6,028 nt of DNA from Desulfobacterales bacterium. Lineage in GTDB: Bacteria > Desulfobacterota > DSM-4660 > Desulfatiglandales > B25-G16. A program made the position numbers and the translations under genes. This document shows positions 1 to 4,583 of the stretch, piece after piece; positions within the stretch are counted from its first letter, which is position 1, and each line of letters begins with the position of its first letter. The notes beneath the pieces were generated by a model. The model was given only the letters and a program-made list of their open reading frames with translations. It was not told the DNA's origin and ran no database searches. The DNA is taken from NCBI GenBank assembly GCA_013375335.1, contig JABXJZ010000092.1, forward strand, positions 1 through 6,028, given 5' to 3'.

Positions 1-1
1 C

Positions 2-487
2 ATATTTCTCCATTCCCCCGGCACGAACGATACATTCGGTCCAGATGATGTCGACATAGACCAACTGGCGGGCGCCCAGATTTTCCACTTTGGTTATCCA
101 CCGGTTATGCGCCGCATGTACGCAAATAGGGGCGTCGAACTAGCGACCCTGATGGAACGCATGAAGGTAGAGGGTCTAACGACCTCGCTGGATATGGCCT
201 ATCCTGACCCGGCTTCGGAGGCTGGGCAGGTCGATTGGATGGCACTACTGGAGCGTGTGTTGCCTTACGTCGATGTGTTCCTGCCCAGCCTGGACGAAAT
301 TCTGTTTATGCTGGATCGTCCCCGACACAATGCCTTGAGCGAAGCCTCGACAGGAGAACTCGCCGCCTCCGCCCCAGAAGCCGAATTTCCTTCATTCTCG
401 TGCTATCAGCTTTTTTTGCCACCATTTCCGCAAGACCTCTTAGTACGTTCCCATCCTCCTCTGATATATATAAATCTCCCGGGGTAA
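2..487 (+). CDS. PfkB-family carbohydrate/nucleoside kinase, middle fragment; enters from left edge, C-terminus lost
   Basis: This frame is open from base 2, so the gene starts left of the window. PfkB kinases phosphorylate sugars or nucleosides with ATP in the cytoplasm. Visible segments fit the N-terminal two thirds of the fold: HSPGTNDTF and GAQIFHFGYPP upstream of the first ATG at 107, then SLDMAYPDP (the strand that often reads D-x-N-x-R) and VFLPSLDEILFML, the usual P-[N/S]-x-x-E segment whose Glu helps bind Mg/phosphate. The C-terminal half with the G-A-G-D catalytic/anion-hole motif is missing. After about codon 120 the protein turns low-complexity and Phe/Pro-rich and stops at 485-487. 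The break falls where an opposite-strand truncated gene also ends (about 380), so the last 100 bases of the frame are probably junk read antisense to that gene. The first ATG at 107 is internal, not the true start. The substrate cannot be told. The fragment lacks its catalytic base and should be inactive. Confidence 0.8.
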   Translation: MFLHSPGTNDTFGPDDVDIDQLAGAQIFHFGYPPVMRRMYANRGVELATLMERMKVEGLTTSLDMAYPDPASEAGQVDWMALLERVLPYVDVFLPSLDEILFMLDRPRHNALSEASTGELAASAPEAEFPSFSCYQLFLPPFPQDLLVRSHPPLIYINLPG

Positions 488-557
488 ATCCCGTCTGAAT
501 TTTCCCCAGCGCAGTCTGATCTAACCCGGTCGATTCACCTTTTCCATAACGCTCCAT
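378..557 (-). CDS. N-terminus of a probable UroD-like methyltransferase, truncated at the junction near 380
   Basis: The minus frame from ATG 557 encodes about 60 residues that read like a true protein. The stretch DLYISEEDGNVLRGLAEMVAK, then ADSTRMKEIRL, resembles my recollection of the start of a uroporphyrinogen-decarboxylase-like (COG0407) methyltransferase subfamily, which begins with an 'I-x-D-E-D-x-x-[IV]-L-R-x-L-A-x-x-V-A' helix followed by a segment leading to R-x-L-W. Resemblance stops near residue 60; the frame then runs on as Arg-rich sequence antisense to the PfkB fragment and stops at 306-308. A weak AAGGG lies about 10 bases before the ATG. It lies 96 bases downstream of the corrinoid protein gene on the same strand, the normal place for a partner methyltransferase, which supports the call. 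The catalytic barrel and the zinc site are not in the window, so the product is non-functional or the contig is mis-joined here. The family call is a recollection and could be wrong. Confidence 0.5.
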
Positions 558-578
558 AGAATGTTATCCCTTTTGGAA

Positions 579-626
579 AACCGATATTTTCTTATACAAG
601 CTTAGTTACCGTGAATCTTATCGGTT
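579..626. repeat. 8-bp inverted repeat in the gap between the corrinoid gene and the truncated methyltransferase
   Basis: AACCGATA (579-586) and TATCGGTT (619-626) are perfect inverted copies with a 32-base spacer. They sit in the 96-base gap between the two minus-strand genes. As RNA this would form a hairpin between two co-transcribed genes, which could affect processing or relative expression. There is no adjacent U-run in the minus direction that would make it a clear terminator. Eight base pairs with a long A+T-rich loop may also be chance. Confidence 0.3.
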
Positions 627-653
627 CTATTGGTCTAAGAAATTATGGCCGAG

Positions 654-1277
654 CTACAAAAGGCTGCTCACAGTCTCCACCGCGGCGGCAGCATTAGGTG
701 CGTATCCATCTGCTCCAATCCCATCAGCGTAACTCTGCGTCAATGGTGCACCACCAACGATTATCCTGGCCTCGCACCCCTTGTTCTTTACAAGTTCTAT
801 TACGGTCTTCATATTTTCCATGGTGGTTGTGAGCAGTGCGCTCAACCCTATGACATCTGCACGCTCTTCTAAGGCAGCCTTGACGAACCTCTCCGCGTCA
901 ACATCTACCCCCAAATCTATCACCTTCCAGCCTGCGCCCTTCATCATCATGGCGACCAGGTTCTTCCCGATATCGTGCAAATCGCCTTGCACGGTTCCGA
1001 TTAAAAATACCCCTTTCGACTTTACTCCACTCTTTGCCAGAAGGGGTTCCAATATCTCCATACCGGCATGCATTGCCCTTGCACTCACAAGTACTTCAGG
1101 AATGTAGATCTCACAATTTCTAAATTTTGTACCAACAACTTCCATCCCTGAGATCAATCCTTCATCAAGTATCTTTTTCGGTCCCACTTTTTCATTGATT
1201 GCGGCTTGAACAAGTTCTCTCACTTTTTGTGCATTTCCAGCAATCAAGAACTCAGCAATTCCTTTTAAATCTATCAT
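654..1277 (-). CDS. Corrinoid (cobalamin-binding) methyl-carrier protein, MtbC/MttC/MtaC-like
   Basis: This 207-residue cytoplasmic protein carries a methyl group on cobalamin between a substrate-specific methyltransferase and a second methyltransferase. Residues 1-85 form the helical methionine-synthase-type cap (LIAGNAQKVRELV, then LISGMEVVGTKF and IYIPEVLVSARAM). Residues 88-207 form the Rossmann-like B12 domain with the cobalt-ligand motif D99-L-H101-D-I-G104 in GDLHDIGKN, then GLSALLTTTM (S146, L148) and IIVGGAPLT (175-180), which bind the nucleotide tail. The length is typical of the family. A longer reading frame starts at 1304, but ATG 1277 is preferred: GGGGGTG lies 5 bases upstream and homologues begin near this Met. 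It ends in TAG, with a second in-frame TAG 24 bases on, so I read it as a plain stop. It is divergent from the 1593 methyltransferase and lies upstream of the truncated one at 557. The methyl donor (methylamine, methanol, methoxy compound or other) cannot be told. Confidence 0.93.
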   Translation of the reverse strand: MIDLKGIAEFLIAGNAQKVRELVQAAINEKVGPKKILDEGLISGMEVVGTKFRNCEIYIPEVLVSARAMHAGMEILEPLLAKSGVKSKGVFLIGTVQGDLHDIGKNLVAMMMKGAGWKVIDLGVDVDAERFVKAALEERADVIGLSALLTTTMENMKTVIELVKNKGCEARIIVGGAPLTQSYADGIGADGYAPNAAAAVETVSSLL

Positions 1278-1282
1278 TAGAG

Positions 1283-1289
1283 CACCCCC
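1283..1289 (-). promoter_or_regulatory. Ribosome binding site deciding the corrinoid-protein start
   Basis: GGGGGTG on the minus strand ends 5 bases before ATG 1277 and matches the GGAGGTG complement of the 16S 3' end at six of seven positions. The upstream in-frame start at 1304 lacks such a site, so the start at 1277 is preferred. Confidence 0.7.
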
Positions 1290-1381
1290 GCAAAAACGTA
1301 ACATAAAAGTGATTAAAATATTACCGATATTAGAAGGAGCTTATGCTCAGCACGTGTGGATTATAGGAGGAGGAGATTCGG

Positions 1382-1579
1382 GTGTCAAGTGATAAAGGGT
1401 CGCAAGCAGCTATGATTCAAATACCTATAGCCTCCCAAGAAATGGGATCGAAGCCTCAATGCAGGCCTCTATCTCGGGAGGCTTTTAGATTTGACGGACA
1501 AGATTCTTCTCCCTATAATTCACTTGTAAATACCCGGTTTCTAACACTATCACATGTATGGGTGGATATGAGAAAATGA
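1382..1579 (+). CDS. Possible 65-residue leader ORF, unrecognised
   Basis: A GTG at 1382 follows a very strong purine-rich site, AGGAGGAGGAG at 1365-1375, at 6-base spacing. The frame runs to a TGA at 1577-1579 that overlaps the ribosome binding site (1578-1584) of the UroD gene, which would allow coupled translation. I recognise no family in the 65 residues: the composition is mixed with no membrane segment, one Cys and no clear motif. The frame passes through a GC-rich inverted repeat (1429-1483), so it could be a short regulatory leader peptide, or simply open frame inside an untranslated leader. The good ribosome site is the only real argument for it. Confidence 0.3.
   Translation: MSSDKGSQAAMIQIPIASQEMGSKPQCRPLSREAFRFDGQDSSPYNSLVNTRFLTLSHVWVDMRK
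1429..1486 (+). promoter_or_regulatory. Terminator-like hairpin / candidate attenuator in the leader of the UroD-family gene
   Basis: AGCCTCCC (1429-1436) and GGGAGGCT (1476-1483) are perfect 8-bp inverted copies, and the second arm runs into TTTT (1483-1486). The 39-base loop holds an inner GCCT/AGGC stem (1453-1456 with 1463-1466). GCCTC occurs three times (1430, 1453, 1465) but its complement GAGGC once (1478-1482), so three alternative pairings compete. This suggests an attenuator or a conditional RNA switch about 107 bases before the start codon of a methyltransferase gene. I do not see the conserved box of the cobalamin riboswitch. No function is proven. Confidence 0.4.
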
Positions 1580-1584
1580 GGGGG
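1578..1584 (+). promoter_or_regulatory. Ribosome binding site of the UroD-family gene
   Basis: GAGGGGG lies 8 bases before ATG 1593 and fixes that start. It overlaps the stop codon of the possible leader ORF by two bases. Confidence 0.65.
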
Positions 1585-1592
1585 AATTCCCT

Positions 1593-2858
1593 ATGAAAGC
1601 TCGTGAAAGAGTTATTTGTTCTCTCAACCACAGGGAGCCCGATAGAGTTCCTCTTGACCTTGGGTCATCTCTGATCACCGGAATTCACGTGAGTAGCCTT
1701 CATAAACTGAAGGTTTCCCTGGGCCTTATCCGACCGGATGAACCCGTGAACGTGGTTGATCCCTTTCAGATGCTGGGAGAAGTCGATGACGAATTGCGGA
1801 AAGCCCTTGGCGTGGACACCATTCCTCTCAATCCCCTGACAAACCTCTTTGGTTTTGAGAACAAGAACTGGAAGAGGTGGACGTTCTTTGATGGTACACC
1901 ACTTTTGGTTCCGGAGAAATTCAATACCGAGCCCGATGCCAGTGGATATATCTATCAATATCCACAAGGCGATACATCCGTTCCGCCTTCGGCACGGATG
2001 CCCCAGAATGGCTTTTACTTCGACTGCATTGTCAGGCAAAAACCCGCCCGTAATGAGGGAGATCTTAAAGTAGAGGACCAGATTGAAGAGTATAAGATAC
2101 TCTCAGAAAGTGATCTTCTCTCCTACGAGAGAGAATCCAAAAGACTGTATGAGCAAACAGAGTATGCTATTGTCTCCGGGGGGGTCCCTGGCATAAACCC
2201 TGGGGATATTGCCTTTGTCCCCGGTCCCGCCCTCAAGGGCCCCAAGGGCATCAGAGATGTGGAGGAATGGTATGTCTCTCTTATTAATCGAGCCGACTTT
2301 GTCAAAGAGGTATTTGCCCGGATGACGGAAATTGGCCTCAAGAATCTCGAATTATTTCATGAAGCCGTGGGGGAGAGAATACAGGTCATGGTAGTCTCAG
2401 GCACAGACTTTGGTGCGCAAGATGCTCCCTTCCTTTCCCCTGAACTCTATCGAGAGCTGTTCAAACCCTTCCACCGGAGAATCAATGAATGGATTCACAA
2501 AAATACGACATGGAAATCCTTCACCCACACCTGTGGATCCGTGTATGCCCTTCTTCCTGATATCCGCGAGGCGGGATTTGACATTCTCAATCCAGTTCAG
2601 ATTTCTGCAGCGAAGATGAACCCAGAAAATCTAAAGAAGGAATTTGGGGATCACTTCACGTTCTGGGGGGGCGGCGTGAATACCCAAAAAACGCTTCCCT
2701 TCGGAACGCCGGAAGACGTGAGAGAAGAGGTGAAAAGCCTGGTCGAGACCTTCAAAACCGACGGCGGATTCGTCTTTAATACAGTGCACAATATCCAGGC
2801 AAAGGTTCCGGTAGAGAATCTACTCGTCCTATTCGAAACGGTGAATGAGTACAGGTGA
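1593..2858 (+). CDS. Uroporphyrinogen-decarboxylase-family (COG0407) methyltransferase
   Basis: This 421-residue cytoplasmic protein is complete, with a good ribosome site. UroD-like proteins next to corrinoid genes are zinc methyltransferases (the MtaA/CmuA type) that move methyl groups to or from cobalamin rather than decarboxylate porphyrins. The N-terminus LNHREPDRVPLDLG (11-24) is the family signature, without the Arg-rich porphyrin pocket of true HemE. Later blocks are VSGTDFGAQDAPFLSPELYRELFKP (268-292, written here as one family block), the zinc motif HTCGS (312-316), FDILNPVQ (329-336), GGGVNTQKTLPFGTPEDV (359-376), and FNTVHNIQ (395-402). H312 and C314 should be zinc ligands. Where MtaA has its third ligand Cys, this protein has H399, a variant I associate with a COG0407 subgroup. 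The divergent corrinoid gene at 1277 is the likely partner. The methyl donor and acceptor are unknown. At 421 residues it is longer than MtaA (about 340), the extra lying in the 85-200 region. Confidence 0.92.
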   Translation: MKARERVICSLNHREPDRVPLDLGSSLITGIHVSSLHKLKVSLGLIRPDEPVNVVDPFQMLGEVDDELRKALGVDTIPLNPLTNLFGFENKNWKRWTFFDGTPLLVPEKFNTEPDASGYIYQYPQGDTSVPPSARMPQNGFYFDCIVRQKPARNEGDLKVEDQIEEYKILSESDLLSYERESKRLYEQTEYAIVSGGVPGINPGDIAFVPGPALKGPKGIRDVEEWYVSLINRADFVKEVFARMTEIGLKNLELFHEAVGERIQVMVVSGTDFGAQDAPFLSPELYRELFKPFHRRINEWIHKNTTWKSFTHTCGSVYALLPDIREAGFDILNPVQISAAKMNPENLKKEFGDHFTFWGGGVNTQKTLPFGTPEDVREEVKSLVETFKTDGGFVFNTVHNIQAKVPVENLLVLFETVNEYR

Positions 2859-2965
2859 AATCCGGAAGGGGCGGAAGAGGTCACCCATTAAAGGGCACCC
2901 TGTCAAGAGAAAACACACTCGCCGAGAAGTCAATCAGGCGGAATGGCGTAAGGGCCAGGAATCAT
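2859..2965. other. Intergenic stretch with no gene; weak imperfect hairpin
   Basis: No open frame, clear promoter or strong terminator is visible between the UroD stop and the tRNA half. An imperfect hairpin, GGTCACCC (2879-2886) with GGGCACC (2893-2899) around ATTAAA, could serve as a weak 3' end for the UroD transcript, but it has a mismatch, a bulge and no T-run. Confidence 0.3.
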
Positions 2966-3010
2966 TGGAGGCCCCGGACGGATTCGAACCGCCAACCATC
3001 TGATTACAAA
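2966..3010 (-). tRNA. 3' half of tRNA-Thr(UGU); 5' half absent
   Basis: Read on the minus strand, every element from the anticodon loop onward is present in register: loop TTTGTAA (3010-3004) with anticodon TGT at 3008-3006, stem arm TCAGA (3003-2999), variable region TGGTT, T-stem GGCGG/CCGTC closing the loop TTCGAAT (2988-2982), acceptor strand CGGGGCC (2976-2970), discriminator T (2969) and encoded CCA (2968-2966). U73 is what I recall for archaeal tRNA-Thr; bacterial ones usually have A. Upstream, the match stops after about two base pairs of the anticodon stem: AGGGA stands where TCTGA is expected, and no GGCCCCG acceptor 5' strand occurs nearby. Such an exact half is typical of an attachment site left by integration into a tRNA gene, with the element on the side above 3010. 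A trans-split tRNA, a long intron, or a contig break are alternatives. Confidence 0.78.
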
Positions 3011-3074
3011 TCCCTTCTTTGAAATCCAGCTAACCCGTTGAAGTTTTTACCTTTTTCCTTCCTAATTGGCCTCC
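2967..3074. repeat. 7-bp inverted repeat enclosing the tRNA half
   Basis: GGAGGCC (2967-2973) and GGCCTCC (3068-3074) are perfect inverted copies bracketing the tRNA half. On the minus strand the upstream copy could pair with the last acceptor bases plus CC of the tRNA, giving a 108-base tRNA-like fold, but the pairing is two bases out of register with the T-stem. Between them a piece like a D-loop, TCAACGGGTTAGC, is also present on the minus strand without a pairing stem. This may be chance. Confidence 0.3.
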
Positions 3075-3222
3075 TTATAAGGACAGTTTTCCACACTTTA
3101 AGTCATTGAAAATACAGGATTGTCATTTTTGATAGTTAGAGTTGAGAGAGGGATTTAACATAACGTTGGCGATGATCTGTCTGGCCAGGTTTTTGCCATT
3201 TTTCTAAAGGAAGAATAGATTC
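3011..3222. other. Gene-free A+T-rich stretch between tRNA half and zinc-ribbon gene
   Basis: I find no supported gene here on either strand; all frames are broken by frequent stops. It holds the outer arm of the inverted repeat at 3068-3074 and T-rich runs near 3191-3203. It would be the first DNA inside an element if the tRNA half marks an integration end. No integrase fragment is recognisable. Confidence 0.35.
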
Positions 3223-3723
3223 TCATTTTTTTATTCGGCGTTTGGCTGGCGTTTTTTCCTCGTGTTCATGCACAACGTGGTAACTTCCATCATCGCCCTT
3301 CTCCTCGACCCGGTGGAATTTTTTGGTATAGGCTGGATCGGTTCGGTCTATAGTTAAGGATTCCCGGGCAGGGCGACGTGTGTTTCCTGAAATTTTACTC
3401 CGGACTTCAGCCTTGAATTTTCTAAAGCCAGTTTTGTCCTTATGTTTGAGCTTGTGGGAATCGAAAAAGGATAAAATCTCCTTAACATGATTCTCGTATC
3501 GCCGCCTGCCCGAACCGCAAGTTGGACATGGACGCTCATTTGCTTTTAGGAGTCTGCCGCAGCCTTGGCAATAAATGTTGTCTTCGCTTACACTTCTCAC
3601 TGTCATATCAATCAGTTGTTTTTTCGTTAGTTTATATCCAATTATCTTGGTGAATTCAAGCATGTTGGAGATGGCTATTTCTTGGAAGTTTGCGCTTTCT
3701 TTTGAGTTGAGAGGTTTTGTCAT
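3223..3723 (-). CDS. Hypothetical zinc-ribbon protein with charged C-terminal tail
   Basis: This 166-residue protein has one treble-type zinc ribbon, C52-x2-C55-x10-C66-x2-C69 (YCQGCGRLL then CPTCGSG), after an N-terminal segment with no signal peptide or membrane helix. The remainder is basic and probably partly disordered, with a conserved-looking patch DPAYTKKFHRVEEKGDDGSYHVVHEHEE near 129-156 and a Lys/Arg-rich end. Similar 'HRVEE...W/YxVVHE' tails occur in unnamed bacterial and archaeal proteins in my recollection, with no known function. The start ATG 3723 is three bases beyond the stop of the Cys-rich gene (TAG-CTG-ATG), so the two form an operon and are probably translationally coupled. 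Nucleic-acid or protein binding through the ribbon is plausible but unproven. Confidence 0.7.
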   Translation of the reverse strand: MTKPLNSKESANFQEIAISNMLEFTKIIGYKLTKKQLIDMTVRSVSEDNIYCQGCGRLLKANERPCPTCGSGRRRYENHVKEILSFFDSHKLKHKDKTGFRKFKAEVRSKISGNTRRPARESLTIDRTDPAYTKKFHRVEEKGDDGSYHVVHEHEEKTPAKRRIKK

Positions 3724-3726
3724 CAG

Positions 3727-3987
3727 CTACTTCGTGTAACATGTGTCACAATAAACATTCCTATTTTCAACATGCTCGAAACATGGGAAAATTGGTTCTT
3801 CACATCCCGAACATTTGAAATATATTTTTTCGCAGCGGGGATTCGAACACTTATATCCAGGGTAAGGATATTTTAAGTTAAGTATTGGTTTCGAGCAATT
3901 CTCGTAGAAAAGGATTAAGGTAAGTTGATCAAACGAATCCTCCCTTAAAGGACTTTGGCAAGAACAAAAATATATTACTCCCCCCAC
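3727..3987 (-). CDS. Small Cys-rich zinc-binding protein, unrecognised
   Basis: This 86-residue protein has eleven cysteines (8, 10, 31, 47, 52, 59, 62, 69, 80, 83 among them ten clear positions) and H72. The C-terminal half pairs as C47-x4-C52, C59-x2-C62, C69-x2-H72 and C80-x2-C83, a layout suited to two interleaved zinc sites of RING or double-ribbon type. There is no membrane segment. The GTG start at 3987 is the only early start after an in-frame TAA about 12 bases upstream; AGAGGG precedes it at short spacing. It overlaps the end of the nuclease relic by 13 bases, a pattern left from an operon in which the nuclease was once intact. It sits directly before the zinc-ribbon gene. I do not recognise the family and offer no function beyond likely zinc binding. 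Confidence 0.55.
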   Translation of the reverse strand: MGGVIYFCSCQSPLREDSFDQLTLILFYENCSKPILNLKYPYPGYKCSNPRCEKIYFKCSGCEEPIFPCFEHVENRNVYCDTCYTK

Positions 3988-4109
3988 AACCCTCTTTTAT
4001 TCACCCTTGCCATCTTCTCGTATAGCCTGAATTCCTCCATGTATTTGAAAGAAAACCGATTATAAGCGAACCCATATCCCTGTTTGATAGCCTCCGTATC
4101 TCCCTCTAC
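3975..4109 (-). pseudogene. C-terminal relic of a staphylococcal-nuclease (thermonuclease, SNase) gene
   Basis: In the gap after the AbrB-like gene, the minus frame ending at TAA 3977-3975 encodes 44 residues with the SNase C-terminal pattern: AIKQGYGFAYNRF, FKYMEEFRLYEKMAR and NKRGLWGE. SNase proteins share 'L[VI]xxGYAxxY...F.....EF...E..AR....GLW' at this end, so identity is clear though the piece is short. SNases are Ca-dependent nucleases, usually secreted or lipid-anchored. There is no start codon, and the catalytic Arg/Asp/Glu residues of the barrel are absent, so it cannot be active. The frame extends upstream to a TAA about 40 bases inside the AbrB gene but resemblance fades there. 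The front of the gene was lost at a break next to, or inside, the AbrB 3' end. Confidence 0.72.
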
Positions 4110-4432
4110 TCCGTTTTCCTCAGGATAATACTGGTCCTTCTTTTGGCAACGGTAAATTTATCTCCTTGTTTGAAACCAAGCTGGTCTATAAGCAATGAAT
4201 TACTGAGAAGAATGGTTCCCCTTTTGCCAATAGTCAACGCTCTTCTCTTGGGTGCTGCCTTTTTCAGTTCCCTCTCTGTCATAATATCTTTTATCTTCCC
4301 AGCTTCAACCAAAGCATCATAGTACATCTTCTTCAGCGAAGCTTTTGTCTGGATGCCAAGCTCCTTCATTATTTCCCCATCAGGTGCGCCTTTCCTAACC
4401 ATATCAATTATTCTCTTAGCTTCAGCTTTCAT
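4106..4432 (-). CDS. AbrB/SpoVT-like DNA-binding regulator with N-terminal helical domain
   Basis: This 108-residue cytoplasmic protein has two parts. Residues 1-50 (KRIIDMVRKGAPDGEIMKEL, then ASLKKMYYDALVEAGKI) look like a small helix-turn-helix; the wording 'GA-D-EI-KELGI-TKASLKKMY' recurs in a set of AbrB-type proteins I recall. Residues 65-108 (ALTIGKRGTILLSNSLLIDQLGFKQGDKFTV) match the swapped-hairpin AbrB/SpoVT domain: K-R-G-x-I-x-L, then a helix, then G-x-x-x-G-D. Such proteins bind DNA as dimers and serve as transition-state regulators or as antitoxins. No toxin gene is next to it. The start ATG 4432 has a strong GAAAGGAGG 8 bases upstream. Its stop lies next to the SNase relic, and the Cys-rich and zinc-ribbon genes follow on the same strand. 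Confidence 0.85.
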   Translation of the reverse strand: MKAEAKRIIDMVRKGAPDGEIMKELGIQTKASLKKMYYDALVEAGKIKDIMTERELKKAAPKRRALTIGKRGTILLSNSLLIDQLGFKQGDKFTVAKRRTSIILRKTE

Positions 4433-4440
4433 ACCACTAC

Positions 4441-4449
4441 CCTCCTTTC
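4441..4449 (-). promoter_or_regulatory. Strong ribosome binding site of the AbrB-like gene
   Basis: GAAAGGAGG on the minus strand lies 8 bases before ATG 4432 and confirms the start. It is the closest match to the anti-Shine-Dalgarno sequence on the right half of the window. Confidence 0.65.
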
Positions 4450-4474
4450 AAGAGTTACCTTCCCCTTCTCTCCT

Positions 4475-4583
4475 CTATCTCCCTATCCAGCTTCTAAGCT
4501 CAGCCATCACCTCATCTTTGGTTACTATTCCTTTATTCTGTTAGCCGCTGTAACACTTTTGGCAAGAATTTAGCAATGTCCAT
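4475..4583 (-). pseudogene. Possible frameshifted small gene remnant upstream of the AbrB-like gene
   Basis: Two overlapping minus frames read like natural protein: ATG 4583 gives MDIAKFLPKVLQRLTE and stops at 4533, and the next frame from about 4540 gives NKGIVTKDEVMAELRSWIGR and stops at 4475. Joined by one frameshift near 4535-4540 they make a 36-37 residue amphipathic helical peptide ending 43 bases before the AbrB start. I do not recognise it, and it lacks a ribosome site. Its 5' end abuts the point where the opposite-strand polymerase fragment begins. Confidence 0.25.

Noticed and set aside
464..475. TATA-like box (TTTATATATA on the minus strand)
   Set aside because: It matches an archaeal box A, but it falls inside the coding part of the minus-strand methyltransferase fragment and no gene start follows at the right distance.
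235..498. Plus-strand frame overlapping the PfkB fragment
   Set aside because: Its first part is an out-of-frame reading of PfkB and its second part is antisense to the UroD-like N-terminus; no family resemblance.
630..656. Pyrrolysine read-through of the TAG ending the corrinoid gene
   Set aside because: The protein already has its full family length, and another in-frame TAG follows 24 bases later.
645..1107. Two plus-strand open frames (645-872 and 781-1107)
   Set aside because: They lie antisense to the well-supported corrinoid protein gene and have no ribosome site or family-like motifs.
1305..1592. Cobalamin riboswitch in the divergent intergenic region
   Set aside because: Tempting beside corrinoid genes, but I cannot find the conserved B12 box on either strand.
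1665..2884. Several open frames antisense or out of frame within the UroD gene
   Set aside because: Shadows of a full-length conserved gene; none has a domain or plausible start.
2901..3222. CRISPR array or insertion sequence near the tRNA half
   Set aside because: No regularly spaced repeats, terminal inverted repeats with a transposase, or target duplications are visible.
3354..3539. 61-residue minus-strand frame within the zinc-ribbon gene
   Set aside because: It is an out-of-frame reading inside a gene with a clear zinc ribbon and coupled start.
4353..4544. Plus-strand hydrophobic 63-residue frame
   Set aside because: It is antisense to the AbrB start and its ribosome site; its Leu/Ser/Pro richness comes from the purine-rich opposite strand.
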